NCBI GenBank assembly: GCA_019426215.1
Contig: CM033405.1
Location: 28,736,199 to 28,800,198 of the forward strand
DNA length: 64,000 bases
Source of the DNA: Buddleja alternifolia
Lineage: Eukaryota; Streptophyta; Magnoliopsida; Lamiales; Scrophulariaceae
Reading direction: 5' to 3'
The translations under genes and the position numbers were made by a program. Each line of letters opens with the position of its first letter. Position 1 is the stretch's first letter. Of the stretch, positions 12,426 through 23,619 are shown piece after piece. Below the pieces are notes generated by a model, which did no database searches, was not told the origin of the DNA, and saw nothing but the letters and a program-made list of their open reading frames with translations.

Positions 12426-12902
12426 ATGGCATATAATCATTTCCGCCCCTCATTTCTCTTGTTACTTCTCATTACATTATCATCAATAATTGGAAACACG
12501 ATACAAGCCGAGGCCCGCCACCTCCTGGAATCAGCCTTGCCTGAAATTCCCAAGCCCGAACTTCCACAAATTCCATCTTTACCAAAGCCTGAACTACCGA
12601 CACTTCCAAAACCCGAGCTGCCAACTTTACCTAAGCCCGAGCTTCCAGAGTTGCCAAAACCGGAGCTTCCAGGATTACCAAAACCAGAGTTGCCTGAATT
12701 GTCAAAGGCTGAGTTGCCAAAACCCGAGATTCCTGAATTGCCAAAGCCCCAGATTCCAGAATTGCCAAAACCTGAAATTCCGACATTGCCAAAGCCTGAG
12801 TTGCCAACTCTGCCAAAGCCCGAATTGCCCAAGCTGCCGGAGCTCCCAAAGCTTCCAGAATTCCCTAAGCCCACGTTGCCAGAAGTGCCGAAATCCCCTT
12901 GA
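12426..12902 (+). CDS. PELPK repeat cell-wall protein, copy 2
   Basis: A 158-residue paralogue, the shortest of the three. It starts MAYNHFRPSF, with a hydrophobic signal core LLLLLITLSS, a likely cleavage after IQAEA, then RHLLESALPE. The remainder is about two dozen Pro-rich pentapeptides (PELPK, PTLPK, PEIPE) ending PKLPEFPKPTLPEVPKSP. Acidic and basic residues alternate along the repeat, as in the Arabidopsis PELPK proteins, which bind the cell wall. It is a single exon. The opposite strand carries a long open frame here, but that is a by-product of the repeat. The copy is intact; the 3' flank is split by an hAT insertion at 13223, outside the coding region. The function is inferred from the family. 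Confidence 0.9.
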   Translation: MAYNHFRPSFLLLLLITLSSIIGNTIQAEARHLLESALPEIPKPELPQIPSLPKPELPTLPKPELPTLPKPELPELPKPELPGLPKPELPELSKAELPKPEIPELPKPQIPELPKPEIPTLPKPELPTLPKPELPKLPELPKLPEFPKPTLPEVPKSP

Positions 12903-13222
12903 TTTCTGTACGGATTAAGAAGCAGGATTTGTTAAGAATTCACTCAGCATGCATAGTTCTTGTGCTTGTGTACTTGTTTTATTTGTACGTGATTGCATCA
13001 GACATCATTTGTTTTGCAGTGTTTGTTGATTTGTATTGTGTACGCACTACTTAAAAATGTTTCGTGGTTGTTTGTGTTACCCGTGATTCCTTCTGTTTAT
13101 TGTCATGAGTTCCATTTTCTGCAATTTAATAAAATTCATGCTTTCAAACTTTTTATCTTTTCTAGCGTTATTTACGCTGAAATTCAAATTAAGCTACTTG
13201 CTTCACAAGTCACAACTCACAA
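12903..13222 (+). other. PELPK copy 2 3' flank up to the hAT insertion
   Basis: Continues the homology with the 3' flank of copy 1 (for example TTCCATTTTCTGCAATTTAA near 13108). It ends at the 8-bp target site ACTCACAA (13215-13222). The homology resumes on the other side of the insertion, after 15153. Confidence 0.6.
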
Positions 13223-13494
13223 ATCAACCGGGCCGGGCTGGGCCGGCCCGGCCCAGGCCCGTACAGGCCCAGATCGGCCCCGGGCCCGGCCCGTTTATTT
13301 TTTCCCCATGCGGGCCGGGCCGGAACGGGCCCGGGCCGGCCCGGACCGGACCCGGCCCGCTTACCTGGTCATCACCGGGCCGGGTCGGGCCGGATCAGTA
13401 GGGCCCGAACCGGGTCCGGGCCGGGCCGGCCCACGGGAATTTTTTTTTTTTTTTTAAAAAAAATTCCAGAAATTTATAAGTTATAAGTTAAATT

Positions 13495-13670
13495 GTTTTT
13501 TTTGTAATTTATAGGTTATAAGTTATAAGTTAAATTTATATTTTTTGTCCATTTTTTATACCTTTGATCGCAATAACTTATTATTGTTATAAGTTATAAC
13601 TTATAAGTATTTTTATAAGTTATAAGTATTTTTAATTCTTACAAGTTATAAGTTAATTTGAAACTCTTAA
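13495..13670. repeat. Degenerate TTATAAGT repeat tract
   Basis: Within the hAT element, the short self-complementary motif ATAAGTTATAAGT recurs many times over about 170 bp. Confidence 0.6.
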
Positions 13671-13871
13671 TTATTTTTATTCTAAGTTTAGAGACTTCAA
13701 ATTGATATGATATGTAATTTAAAGAGATAATATTAAAACTCAAATTGAAATTGATATGTAATTTAAAGAGATAATATTAAAACTTTGATTGAAATGACAT
13801 GAGAGATGGAAAAAACTAAGGTACAACAATTTATTTTTCTTGTGCATTTACAAAAATATGAAAATGTTACA

Positions 13872-14594
13872 CTATTCATATTCAAAATGTGTCCATTTTT
13901 CCTTGTAGGCATTGGATGGGGATCCATGTTGATTTTCATAATTTTGAACATATCCCGAATAAAAGTCTTCCAAAATATCTTCTTCTTCTCCAAGTGGTGA
14001 TCCTTCGTTTGGCGTCTCGACAATATCATCGTCGTCTTCAACTTCATCAATATCATCGAATATGAATTTGGCCTTGAATTTGTTTCCATCTCGTACGAAT
14101 TCCTTCTTTCTCCATGCTTGATCAAGCCAATCCTTGTAGCAAATACAAAATTTTATGGATCGTGGATTTAGACGGTTTCTTTTATCGGTAACCGTCCTTT
14201 CACCTGCACTAAAAGCACTTTCGGAAGCTACGGTAGACATTTGAGGTGTTAGTATATCACGAACAATCGAAGAAAGAATTGGAAACCTTATTTGTTCTCG
14301 TTGCCACCATTGTAAAATATCAACTAATCCTTTATTATATTCAATGGGCATTTGTAAATAGCAATCAATTTCATATGATGCCCTATTTGTTGATGTATGT
14401 GATGCTACTTTCAATCTATTAAAAAATGGATTTTCGTCTCCTAGTTGTTCACTTGATGATGTGGGTATGTCCATAGATGGCAAATTATTTTCATAAAACT
14501 CTAGTAAATTATTCAACAAACTATTTACTTCGCTTCTTTCTTCTTCCATGTCCAAGTTAATAAAGTTAAGAAATGTGTAGTATTGTTCAATCAA
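13872..14594 (-). pseudogene. hAT transposase C-terminal (dimerisation) remnant
   Basis: An open frame of 240 codons carrying the hATC dimerisation region. Within residues about 80-160 one sees GLVDILQWW, then FPILSSIVRDIL, then VASESAFSAGERTV and RNRLNPRSI, the usual order in plant hAT transposases. After this comes an acidic tail (FDDIDEVEDDDDIVE). The N-terminal BED zinc finger and the RNase H-like catalytic core are missing, so no active transposase can be made. It lies on the minus strand inside the hAT element, which is therefore a deletion derivative that would depend on a full-length relative. Confidence 0.85.
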
Positions 14595-14733
14595 GGTAAA
14601 ACAACCCTCTTTTTGAGCTAAAAGAGAATTTCAAATATTTCTTGTTGAATTTGTAATAAAAACTACAACATATTACTCATATTTATAGATACTAAAATAT
14701 ATTACATATAATATAAATAAAAAAAAAAAATAT

Positions 14734-14766
14734 TTGTGACCGTTGCTTTTGCAACGGTCACAAAAT
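14734..14766. repeat. Short hairpin in the hAT element
   Basis: TGTGACCGTTGC and GCAACGGTCACA form a near-perfect stem with a loop of a few bases (about 14737-14763). Confidence 0.65.
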
Positions 14767-14822
14767 CAGAATTCCAGCCGTTGCTGGAATGAAATTTTCA
14801 TAAAAAAAAAAATGCAAGCCAA

Positions 14823-14902
14823 AGGGGCAAGGGTGAGATTCGAACCCTTGCCCCCCCCTTAAAGCACCCCACTAGCCTACCACTAGGCTAGTGGGGTGCT
14901 TT
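14823..14902 (-). repeat. tRNA-like hairpin with A-box and B-box
   Basis: Read on the minus strand this has an A-box-like TAGCCTAGTGG (about 14878-14888) and a B-box-like GGTTCGAATC (14837-14846), as in tRNA and SINE promoters. The first half is a perfect 19-bp palindrome (AAAGCACCCCACTAGCCTA and its complement, loop CCAC) and the second half is another stem around GGGCAAGGGT. It does not fold as a normal cloverleaf, so it is tRNA-derived or tRNA-like, not a tRNA gene. Confidence 0.5.
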
Positions 14903-15152
14903 TATTAATATATACTCACAAAAATCAATTTGACCCTTAACGGGTCCAGGCGGGCTGGAACCGGGCCAAGGCGGCCCGGGCCCGACTCCTTCACCGGGCC
15001 GTGCCAACCCGGCCCGATTATATAGACCCGGCCCGGCCCGGCAAACTTTCCCCGGGCCGGTCCTGGCCGGCCCGGTAATTTATTCGGGCCGGGGCTGGGC
15101 CGGGCCGCGGTTTGGCGGGCCGGGCCGGCCCACCTGACATCTTTACTCACAA

Positions 15153-15400
15153 TTAACTGTGAAAAGCTCATCCTAGCTCAGTTCACTAACATATATATCA
15201 AACCAAAGTTGAAAAATGTTTTGTAATCATTAAGTTTTGAAGTTATGTTTGAGCTCAGCTCGATTAGTAAAAACTGATAAAACATGAGAAATAAAGTCAA
15301 CCTACTCGAGCTTAAATTGTGGTTGACTTGATTGCAGCTTAGCTCGATTAAGAATCCAACCAATCTCGAGGACAAATTTTGAAGCACGATGATTATTCAA
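15153..15400 (+). other. PELPK copy 2 3' flank, distal part
   Basis: Resumes the homology to 4790-5045 (for example ATAAAACATGAGAAA, CTACTCGAGCTTAA, CAAATTTTGAAGCACGATGA), showing that the hAT element split one ancestral segment. Confidence 0.65.
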
Positions 15401-15537
15401 ATCTTGTCACAATTAAACTTTTGAAAATCATTTTTGTGACGAGAAATAAATTCCTGTCAGTCAATATAATTTATTAGTGACAACTTTGATGTTGTCACTT
15501 GAAACCTTTTCATTAATACTTTTTTTTTGTAGTGTGT
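15400..15537 (-). mobile_element. Possible CACTA terminus relic
   Basis: On the minus strand from 15537 it reads CACTACAAAAAAAAAGTATT, followed by GTGACAAC/GTTGTCAC motifs that resemble the end and subterminal repeats of a CACTA element. The other end was not found. Confidence 0.35.
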
Positions 15538-15703
15538 TACTTTTAGTTGTTCGGGGCGTTTGATAAGTATTCAATATTCTAAGGAGGCAAAATGTATTTT
15601 ACTCTTTTATTCATTTCTTTAAGCAACTGATAAGAATAGTCATTTGTTAATAAAACGTCAATTGGTAAAAGTTTAATAGATAAACATGCCATTTAATAAT
15701 CAA

Positions 15704-15990
15704 GGGGAATGATATTGGCATTCCATAAGTTATTGTAGGAGCTCCAACTTTAATTTTTATATTAAAAATGACAACAATGCTCATCGAGTAAAATAATATT
15801 AAAAACTTCAAAATTAAATTCCAATACTGTCTTTATGAAATCAAAACAAATTATTATATTATCTTCACTGTTTTATTACATATCAAATTAAATAATAAAT
15901 ACATAAATAAGTCAAATAATAATAATAAATGCTCAAAAGAGCCTAATCCCTATAAAAAGTCAAATAATAATAATATAATAACATTTTTTT

Positions 15991-16030
<40 letters not shown>

Positions 16031-17127
16031 CATCATCATTATTATCATTGTAGTGGTGGACTGGTGATGATGATGCCAATGTTAGAAGTATCTAAGATTT
16101 CTTAAGTTGTACATAAGCGACGAAATATATTTGAAGCCCAAAATAATAATAAATAGTTTATTCTTAATGCATTGCTTTTATATTTTTAAATTGATAGTTT
16201 TGTGCTTGTATAGATTTATGCTTCGTCCAATATGAATTCATAAAACAATTACTAGGAGAAATTATTAAGAAAAGTAAAAGATACTGAATTTATTATTAAA
16301 TGGCTTATTTATCTTTTAAATTTAGCAATTTACTGTTTTTTTTTTTTTACAAATAAGCATTATCCTCATTTATCTAGAGAGATAAAGAAAGGTGGAATTC
16401 CATTGTAATTTGTGGAGCTCCAATACCAATTCCCAATTATCAATTCAATTTTTTCATTTTTCCTAACAATTTCGCCTAATAATTGATTAATGAATACCTA
16501 ATATTGGATGATACATGCTTGTACGTAAGCACAAAAGTGTGCATTCAAAAACATGAAAGTAGTGCATAAATGATTTTTTTAATTATTTTTATTGTGTGCA
16601 ATCAAATATAAAATATATATTCATCTACATTGTATTTTTATATACAAATTGAGAAATTATTATATACTTCTAACAAATTTTTATTTGTTTTTGGCTCTTC
16701 TATAGGGGTGTTATTAAAGCATTTATTTATGTTACTGAGTAGACTAATTACTGTAGCATGCTACATGATTTGATGGACTAGTGCTAATATGCGATCAAAA
16801 TGATTTGATATTCATTTGAAATTCGATTTTTTTGCAAATTTTTCAATTTGATGATGCTATAAATTTTTCATTGATGGGCTTTTATTTAGGATTTCATATA
16901 AAATTTTAGAACTATTCCATTTTTAAAATTATGTAACTATTGTATGATATGTACTAAAATAGTGAAGATAATGTAGTAACTTGTTTTGACGGGATAATGG
17001 TAATTCTGGAATTCAAATTTGAAACACATAATGTTGTTAAGTTTCTATGGGCATTATTGTCATATTTCAAAATTAAAATCAAAGTTGGAGGTTCTATAGT
17101 ATTTTATAGAGTGCTAATATCATTGCC
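15704..17127. mobile_element. Foldback element, about 1.4 kb
   Basis: Arms of about 100-130 bp face each other: left GGAATGATATTGGCATTCCA...GAGCTCCAACTTTAAT, right the near complement ending ...GAGTGCTAATATCATTGCC. The arms are too diverged to define a target duplication. The interior has no gene and contains a TTA microsatellite. Confidence 0.55.
15986..16060. repeat. (ATT)n/(ATC)n microsatellite
   Basis: About 75 bp of ATT trinucleotides grading into ATC. Confidence 0.9.
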
Positions 17128-17149
17128 AAATGAGTTAGAATTTTAGATA

Positions 17150-17564
17150 ATTAATTTTTGATATTTTGACGAACAAAAAATATACATTTATCTCTAGTTT
17201 TCTTGAAGTCTGAAGATGTGTAATTCAAAATCCTCCAATATTTTTCCTGTATACCTCATCTCTATGTCCGTATTTTGCCCTCTCGTGTCGCCGTCACTGT
17301 CAGTCTGTCACCTTGTTAATCTGGACACCAAAAATGTTATGACTCGTGATAGAAAACCTAAGATATAATTGGAAGTAATATGTGCCATTGAGAAGTTGAA
17401 CTACATCACACCATTCTCCCACCAACCAAGCCAAATTTTACGACTTTTATTCAAGTCGAATGTCTATATAAACTAGAAAACCAAATGTATCACTCATTAA
17501 TATATCCAACACTTCAATCAAAGATTAATTTTCATCATTCATTTAATATACACTTTCACAAACA
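17150..17564 (+). promoter_or_regulatory. PELPK copy 3 promoter, duplicated block
   Basis: Shares with copies 1 and 2 the stretches CACCTTGTTAATCTGGACAC, CCACCAACCAAGCCAAATTT and the core TCTATATAAAC at 17463-17473, 102 bp before the ATG. It is closer to copy 2 than to copy 1 by eye. Confidence 0.7.
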
Positions 17565-18113
17565 ATGGCATATAATCATCTCCGCCCCTCATTTCTCTTG
17601 TTACTTCTCATTACATTATCATCAATAACTGGAAACACGATTCAAGGCGAGGCCCGCCACCTCCTGGAATCAGCCTTGCCAGAAATTTCCAAGCCTGAAC
17701 TTCCACAAATTCCAGTTTTATCAAAGCCCGAACTACCGACACTTCCAAAACCCGAACTGCCAACTTTACCAAAGCCCGAGCTTCCAACATTTCCTAAGCC
17801 TGAACTTCCAGCATTGCCAAAACCGGAGATTCCAGGATTGCCAAAACCAGAGTTGCCAGCATTATCGAAGGCTGAGTTGCCAAAACCCGAAATTCCTGAA
17901 TTGCCAAAACCCGAAATTTTTGAATTGCCAAAACCCGAAATTCCTGAATTGCCAAAGCTTCAGATCCCAGAACTACCAAAACCTGAAGTTCCAACATTGC
18001 CAAAGCCGGAGTTGCCAACTCTGCCGAAGCCTGAATTGCCCAAGCTGCCGGAGCTCCCAAAGTTGCCAGAATTGCCTAAGCCCGCGTTGCCAGAATTGCA
18101 AAAATCCCCTTAA
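17565..18113 (+). CDS. PELPK repeat cell-wall protein, copy 3
   Basis: A 182-residue paralogue with the same plan: MAYNHLRPSF, hydrophobic core LLLLLITLSS, cleavage region IQGEA, RHLLESALPE, then Pro-rich pentapeptides to PELQKSP. It differs from copy 2 mainly by extra units (PEIPELPK, PEIFELPK, PEIPELPK, LQIPELPK in a row), so array length varies between paralogues (184, 158 and 182 residues). It is a single exon with a TAA stop; copies 1 and 2 use TGA. The frame is intact and the promoter conserved, so it is likely functional. Localisation to the cell wall is inferred from the family and the signal peptide. Confidence 0.9.
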   Translation: MAYNHLRPSFLLLLLITLSSITGNTIQGEARHLLESALPEISKPELPQIPVLSKPELPTLPKPELPTLPKPELPTFPKPELPALPKPEIPGLPKPELPALSKAELPKPEIPELPKPEIFELPKPEIPELPKLQIPELPKPEVPTLPKPELPTLPKPELPKLPELPKLPELPKPALPELQKSP

Positions 18114-18350
18114 TAATTTCTGTACTAATTAAAAAGCAGGATTCGTTCAAAATTTATTCAGCATGATTGATTATGTGGTTCTTGTGGTTGTATATTTGTT
18201 TTGTTGTTTGTAATGAGTTTGTAGTTTCTTGTAGTATGTTATTTCATCAGACAGTATGTTGTGAGAGCTTTTTTTTTATTATTAATTTGTACTGGCGTAT
18301 TAAATATATTTTGTGATTGTTTGTGTTAGGCTTGCTTCCTTGCATTTATT
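18114..18350 (+). other. PELPK copy 3 3' flank
   Basis: 3' UTR homologous to the other copies (AAAAAGCAGGATTCGTTC, CAGCATGATTGATTATGTGG). It stops at the LTR that begins at 18351; the downstream part of the duplicated segment is not found on the far side of that LTR. Confidence 0.6.
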
Positions 18351-20145
18351 TGATAAGTCCACATTTTACACCATATTTTATGTCCTTTTTACTATGTTTT
18401 GGTCAGTAATTTAATCACTTTCTATCCCACATTATGCTTTGCTTGGTATTTATTATGTGTTGTAGGATATGAGTTGATTTGAGCATAAAAGGCGAGAAAA
18501 ATGTCCAATTTCTGCACAGTGTTCATAGAACCAGGCGATTTTCTTTATGTTAGAAGCTGCGGGAAAATTGCAATTTTGGTCCCATAACTTAGCCCATGTG
18601 CGCTTTTGGTCCCAATATTTTTTACTTTAGCATTATACGTCCCATAACTTCAAAAAATGTGCATTTTTGGTCCCAACATACGAATACATCATGTATTTAT
18701 ACGGAATTGGCGCTTGCATTTCACGTTTTTGGAGTTATGGGACCAAAAACGCACATTTTTGTGATCCCGCGTGAGCCACACGCGCCAATTTCGTATAAAT
18801 ACATGATGTATTCGTATGTTGGGACCAAAAATGCACATTTTTTGGAGTTATGGGACGTATAATGCAAAAGTCAAAAATATTGGGACCAAAAGCGCACATG
18901 AGCTAAGTTATGGGACTAAAATTGCAATTTTCCCTAGAAGCTGCGTTTGAAAAATGTTCCTTCTACAAAGTCGTAGAGCTATATTTTAACTTCACATGGC
19001 AACTTAAATCACCCAATCTGATATATGTTGAGCAAGTTATGAAGGAAACAAGATTGCTACCATTTTGATGCAAATTCTCCACGCCGGCGAGCGTAGATCC
19101 CATGACCGTGGGTGTCGGATGTAAGTAAGGGCAATTTGATCCTTTTGGCATGAATCGCAGATTTAGGTCATATTTGACCTATTTAAGAGTCTCTAGAGCA
19201 GTTTTCAGAGATTATTAAGCATTATACAACGGAGTTAGAGCCTAAAGAAGTAGCGACAACTTGAAGACTTTGAATTCATCATTAAAGACGAGGAATTCAA
19301 GCCCGGAGCGAGCAATTGACATCTTAGATAGGGAGATTTAATTTATCTTTTTAGGCTAGATTTATCATGCCTATTAAGATAGATTTAGGTTTTTTTTTTT
19401 TTATTATGAACTAAATTTCTTTTGACTGGGACTTTTGTGACGGTTGATTTTTGATATTCGTTTTATGCAATTTTAGTTATTTGGATTATACGTTGTTTTG
19501 GCTATTGTTTATTATCTGTTTTTAATGCTTATGATTGCCTGATCAACAATTGCATGATTTATTGCCTTCATTTAGGACTGGGAAGAAATAAACTAGGTTC
19601 AAGAGATATGAACAACGCATAGTAAAACTTACTAGGGATAGATTCGGTTTCTAATGTAGTGGCTAGCTTTGGAAAATAACTCGAAAGGTAACAAAGGAAA
19701 TTCCATAGAATATTCCATTAATGCATAATTCTTGATACATTCTTCACTATAGGGATATAGAAAATCGTGAAGAGTTATAGAGTTGCTACATCCAAGGGAT
19801 TGGGTAGTGATTTATCTTAGGGAGTTTCGCTATAGCCTAAAGCAATCTAATAATCCATTAACTAGAATTCGTAAAACGGGTGGATAAATCCAACCCAATC
19901 ATAGGTCTTAGTCACTTTTTCTCATAGTATATTTCGTGTCTTTACCTTGCTTTTATTAGTTAATTCTTATTTAGCTTAATGAATCAAATCATCCAACATC
20001 GATCGGTTTAACTTAGGAATAAATAACACAGCAATTCTAGACTTCTAGTACTTGAATTAGCTATCTCTAGGATATGATGTCCAAACTTTAATCCACTTTA
20101 TTACTTGCATGACCCTAGTATACTTGCTAGGATTTTCCCCTGTCA
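18351..20145 (+). mobile_element. LTR (solo-LTR type) with a nested foldback
   Basis: Starts TGATAAGTCCACATTTTAC and ends CTAGGATTTTCCCCTGTCA. The termini and general plan match the LTR at 23620-25319 (TGATAGGAG...GATTTTTCGTGTCA). No 5-bp duplication is visible (TTATT against ATACC), so one edge may have been deleted. It contains the MULE foldback 18561-18934 and no coding capacity. Confidence 0.5.
18561..18934. mobile_element. MULE-type foldback element with 10-bp target duplication
   Basis: A 374-bp element with long inverted arms (about 150 bp) starting GGGAAAATTGCAATTTT and ending in the complement. The arms contain repeated GGGACCAAAA motifs. It is flanked by an exact 10-bp repeat, TAGAAGCTGC (18551-18560 and 18935-18944), in the 9-11 bp range of Mutator-like elements. 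It has no protein and could be moved only in trans. It sits inside the LTR at 18351-20145. Confidence 0.85.
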
Positions 20146-20670
20146 ATACCTAAATATTTAAGCCTTTTGTATTGGAAGTGCCCTCACTTCATGTGCTAAA
20201 TTTCCATCCTTAAATATCTAGTTCACTTAACTATTATCCCCCCCAATATGTTATTACGTTAAGAATTTCACAGAATTTAGGAGTAAAATCCCATGCACCC
20301 CTGTGATAGGCCTTATTCTTCAAAAGCCCTCCATGATATAAAAATTCACAGAACACCCCCTTTGAAAAAATTAAAGTTACTTACTGCCTCCCTTAACTAA
20401 TTTTGTCTACAAATTTTATTGTGAAGACAAAAATGCCCTTATACTTTGTCATTATTTACACCATATTTATTTTATAATTACTTTAATTTTAATTTTTTAT
20501 TTTCTTTTGTTTTTTTTCTCTAATCTTCTTCCTCAATCATCTTTTTTTTCCCCAAAACTAAAACCCCAACCCTAATTTTTTTATCTCTACACCTCCAACA
20601 CCAAAAACTATACCTTTGAATTTAATTTATGAAAATATATTTTAAAAAATAAATAATATATATACATAAG

Positions 20671-20701
<31 letters not shown>

Positions 20702-23619
20702 CTGCAACAGAAAAACACCACCATCACCATGGTTTTTACATTGGCTGAGCACCCCCCCTGTCACGCCCCCAAATTTAGTCCCTAAAGGGCCAAAATCTGA
20801 AAGCGTGAGTCTATCAAAACAAAAATTCAAAATTTCTAGTAGGTTTCCAACCCTAACACCATCAACCAGATAGCGTAAACTTACTATCCAAAACAGTTTA
20901 AGTAACTTACAATTCATGGCTCAATCTGCAATACTCACCTCTAGGATTGTCCATGTCTACGCTCAGATCATCCAAGCCAATCTCATTGCCCAACTCACTC
21001 TAACTGGAAGGAAAAAAGTGAAATACGTAAGCAAAGGCTTAGTGAGTGCCAGTGCGTGTGTGTAAGTTGCTTAAAATAATTTTTAGACCCAAATGATCAA
21101 TTAGTGAGGGAAAACAATAATAGTTTTTTTTTTTTGTTGATTTTCAAAGGATCTTTGAAATCCTAAATAAGAAAAGCAATTTGTGATCATAGTAACAATT
21201 AAGCAATAGCTAGTATGAGGCAAAGGTCTTAGTATATGCACGATGAGGTTTTGTCAAATATCATTGAAAACATGCTTGGAAAAAATTTACGTTCATGATA
21301 AAGCTGGAACAATTTGTGGCATGATATTTAAGTTTCAAAACATGCATTTTAAAAAGCATGTAGTTCAATGCAAGAATCACGTACAAGACATGTTTAAGTA
21401 ACATGTACACGTCACGCTTAAGCAGTAGGGGGCCATGTTAGAAATACCATCGCGTCCGATGATTTACCCATAGCACTTTGGGTCCCGCTGCTTCTTCCTT
21501 ATCACCCCTGAACACGCGGCTTAAAATCCATCACCTTATACCTCCCCATGCAGGCTCGCGATGCCCGATTTGGTCATATCCGGAGTATGCCACACGATAA
21601 ATGACCCATGCACCCTCAGAGCACTCCGTCCTAGGTGCATGGATCTGGACGTGGATAGCGGGAACTGTTTAAGACCGCAAGCCCATGCTTGACCGGCCAA
21701 ACCCTGCCCTATCCATCGCCCGACCTTGGGCCCAACACAACCACGTCAAATGCAACACGTCACAAGAACACCATCACGACAAATGATCACAATACAAGAC
21801 CAATGATGGAGTAATCTCACGAAAATCATAAAATTGATGTTTATGAAATCATTCTTGTAAAAATTATGCATCCGAAATAAGTATGCAATCACGTATGTCA
21901 CGAATGATGCAATGAAGCATTTTAGCTCACGATGAAATATTCAATCGAGCGAATAGTTTTTCAGAATTTCCTTAAAAGAATGTTTTCCTAGAATTCATTT
22001 TCACAAAATGCAAGATACATGTTTGAAACATCCATGCAGGTAATAGTTGGTGCCAAGAATTGGTGAATATAAAATGAGTCCTTGATTTGATTTGAAAGTG
22101 TTGAAACTCATTTTAGGTCAAGTATTAAAAGCATGACGTAAGTATATATATATATATATGTACACACGACGTGTTCCTTCCAGTTTTGAAAGACATATAA
22201 CTATAATTTTGAGAGGCAACTCACATTACTCTTCCAAGCTAAAAGGATCGTTGCCGAGTGAATCTCCAACACTACCTGCTTTGGCCAAATATCAAATTAG
22301 AATCTTATTCTATCACTCGAATTTAATAACCTGCCGAACCCAATCTATTTGATCCTATAAACTATGATTATGCATAAAGTATACACTATTTTCCCATAAT
22401 TTGGCTATAACAAAAATAATTTTAAAGATTCACAAAAACTTCAAGAAACAATTTTGCGCGGTTGTAATTTGAAATTTTTTAAAATTCATAGAGGAAGAGT
22501 TTACCTCTAAAACTTCCAGAACTACCCAACACTTGTTGAAGAAAGATTGGGTAAAATTTTCAAAAGCAATGAACATTTTCAAGTGGGTGTTTTAACCACC
22601 AAACCTAAGCCAAACTAAATCAGATTTTGATCAAAACAAGCTGCATTTCAAAATTTGTATAAAATCCTTTGTTTATCAAAAAAAAAATCCCAAATTTTGT
22701 ATGACATGTTCACAAGACACTGAAAATGGTTCTAGAAAATTTTGGAAGCCAAATAAAATATTTAGATACAAAATCTTCAGCTCAAAACAACACTTATTTG
22801 TAAATGAGTAATTCTCTGGCAGCAGTTGTCTACCAATTTTTATAAATTTCATCAAAGCTCCAAAAATCTCAAAATTTTACAGAAACATACAAAACATGTA
22901 TAGATATCTACAGAAATAGTTTTAAATTATAATTAAAGTTTAAATATGAAATTGTAAGCTCAACAAGTGGCTTTTTCGAAACATGATATAATTCTGGCAG
23001 TTCTTTTAAATAATTTAATAGAAATTCTACAAGACTCCGAAATGAAATTTTACCAATATGTTGCTAACACATCCAAGTTAATTGGAAAATATTTTGACTC
23101 CAAAATTCGGTCATTTGGCCTTTCAAGTACAACCTAGAACCCGTACGCAGAAACTGAAATGGAGTTCAACTTCATTTCATGACAAAACAACAATGCATGT
23201 CCTAAATGACTTTCAAAAACAAGTTAGATTCGACATGCAATCAGTTATCTATTTTTCAAATACAAATATAGTGATGGGTCTATAACAATTTATCCAAATC
23301 CTTTCCTCAAACACACAATCAACCAAATTCTCAGCCCTACATTCCAATTCACCTCATGCATGTACATTTTAACAGTGATGAGGATGTCTTACCTACGTAT
23401 TTGGTTGATGAGAAAACACCAAGGGAACAAATTTCTAATGGTGCTGCCAGATTTCAGGTCCGAAAACTGGGTCACGATTTTAGGCGAATCTGAAACTTTT
23501 TGTAGCAGATAAGAAAATTCCGAACACATGGTATTCTTCCTTGTCTTCTCAGGGAGATTTTGAGCTAAAAAGATTCTAATTTGGGCATCATTTGATCCCT
23601 CAAAACTTGAAAATACCAG

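Larger units (their letters stand above)
13223..15144 (-). mobile_element. hAT transposon, internally deleted
   Basis: A 1.92-kb insertion flanked by the exact 8-bp repeat ACTCACAA (13215-13222, 15145-15152), the target-site length of hAT elements. The subterminal regions are strings of GGGCC/GGCCC motifs on both sides (13229-13435 and 14940-15132). The right end, read inwards, starts AAAGATGTCAGGTGGGCC, like other plant hAT ends; the left end appears to lack a few bases. The element interrupts DNA that is contiguous in PELPK copy 1, which independently proves the insertion. Only the C-terminal part of a transposase remains. Confidence 0.85.

Noticed and set aside
12437..12874. 145-codon glycine-rich open frame antisense to PELPK copy 2
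   Set aside because: It is the complement of the PELPK repeat (Pro/Leu codons read backwards give Gly/Asn). No promoter or start context was seen and it is not kept in copies 1 and 3.
12993..13457. 154-codon frame rich in GPGRAGP
   Set aside because: It runs through the GGGCC subterminal repeats of the hAT element; a repeat artefact.
14823..14902. tRNA gene
   Set aside because: A-box and B-box are present, but the first half is a 19-bp palindrome that cannot form a cloverleaf, and it lies inside a transposon.
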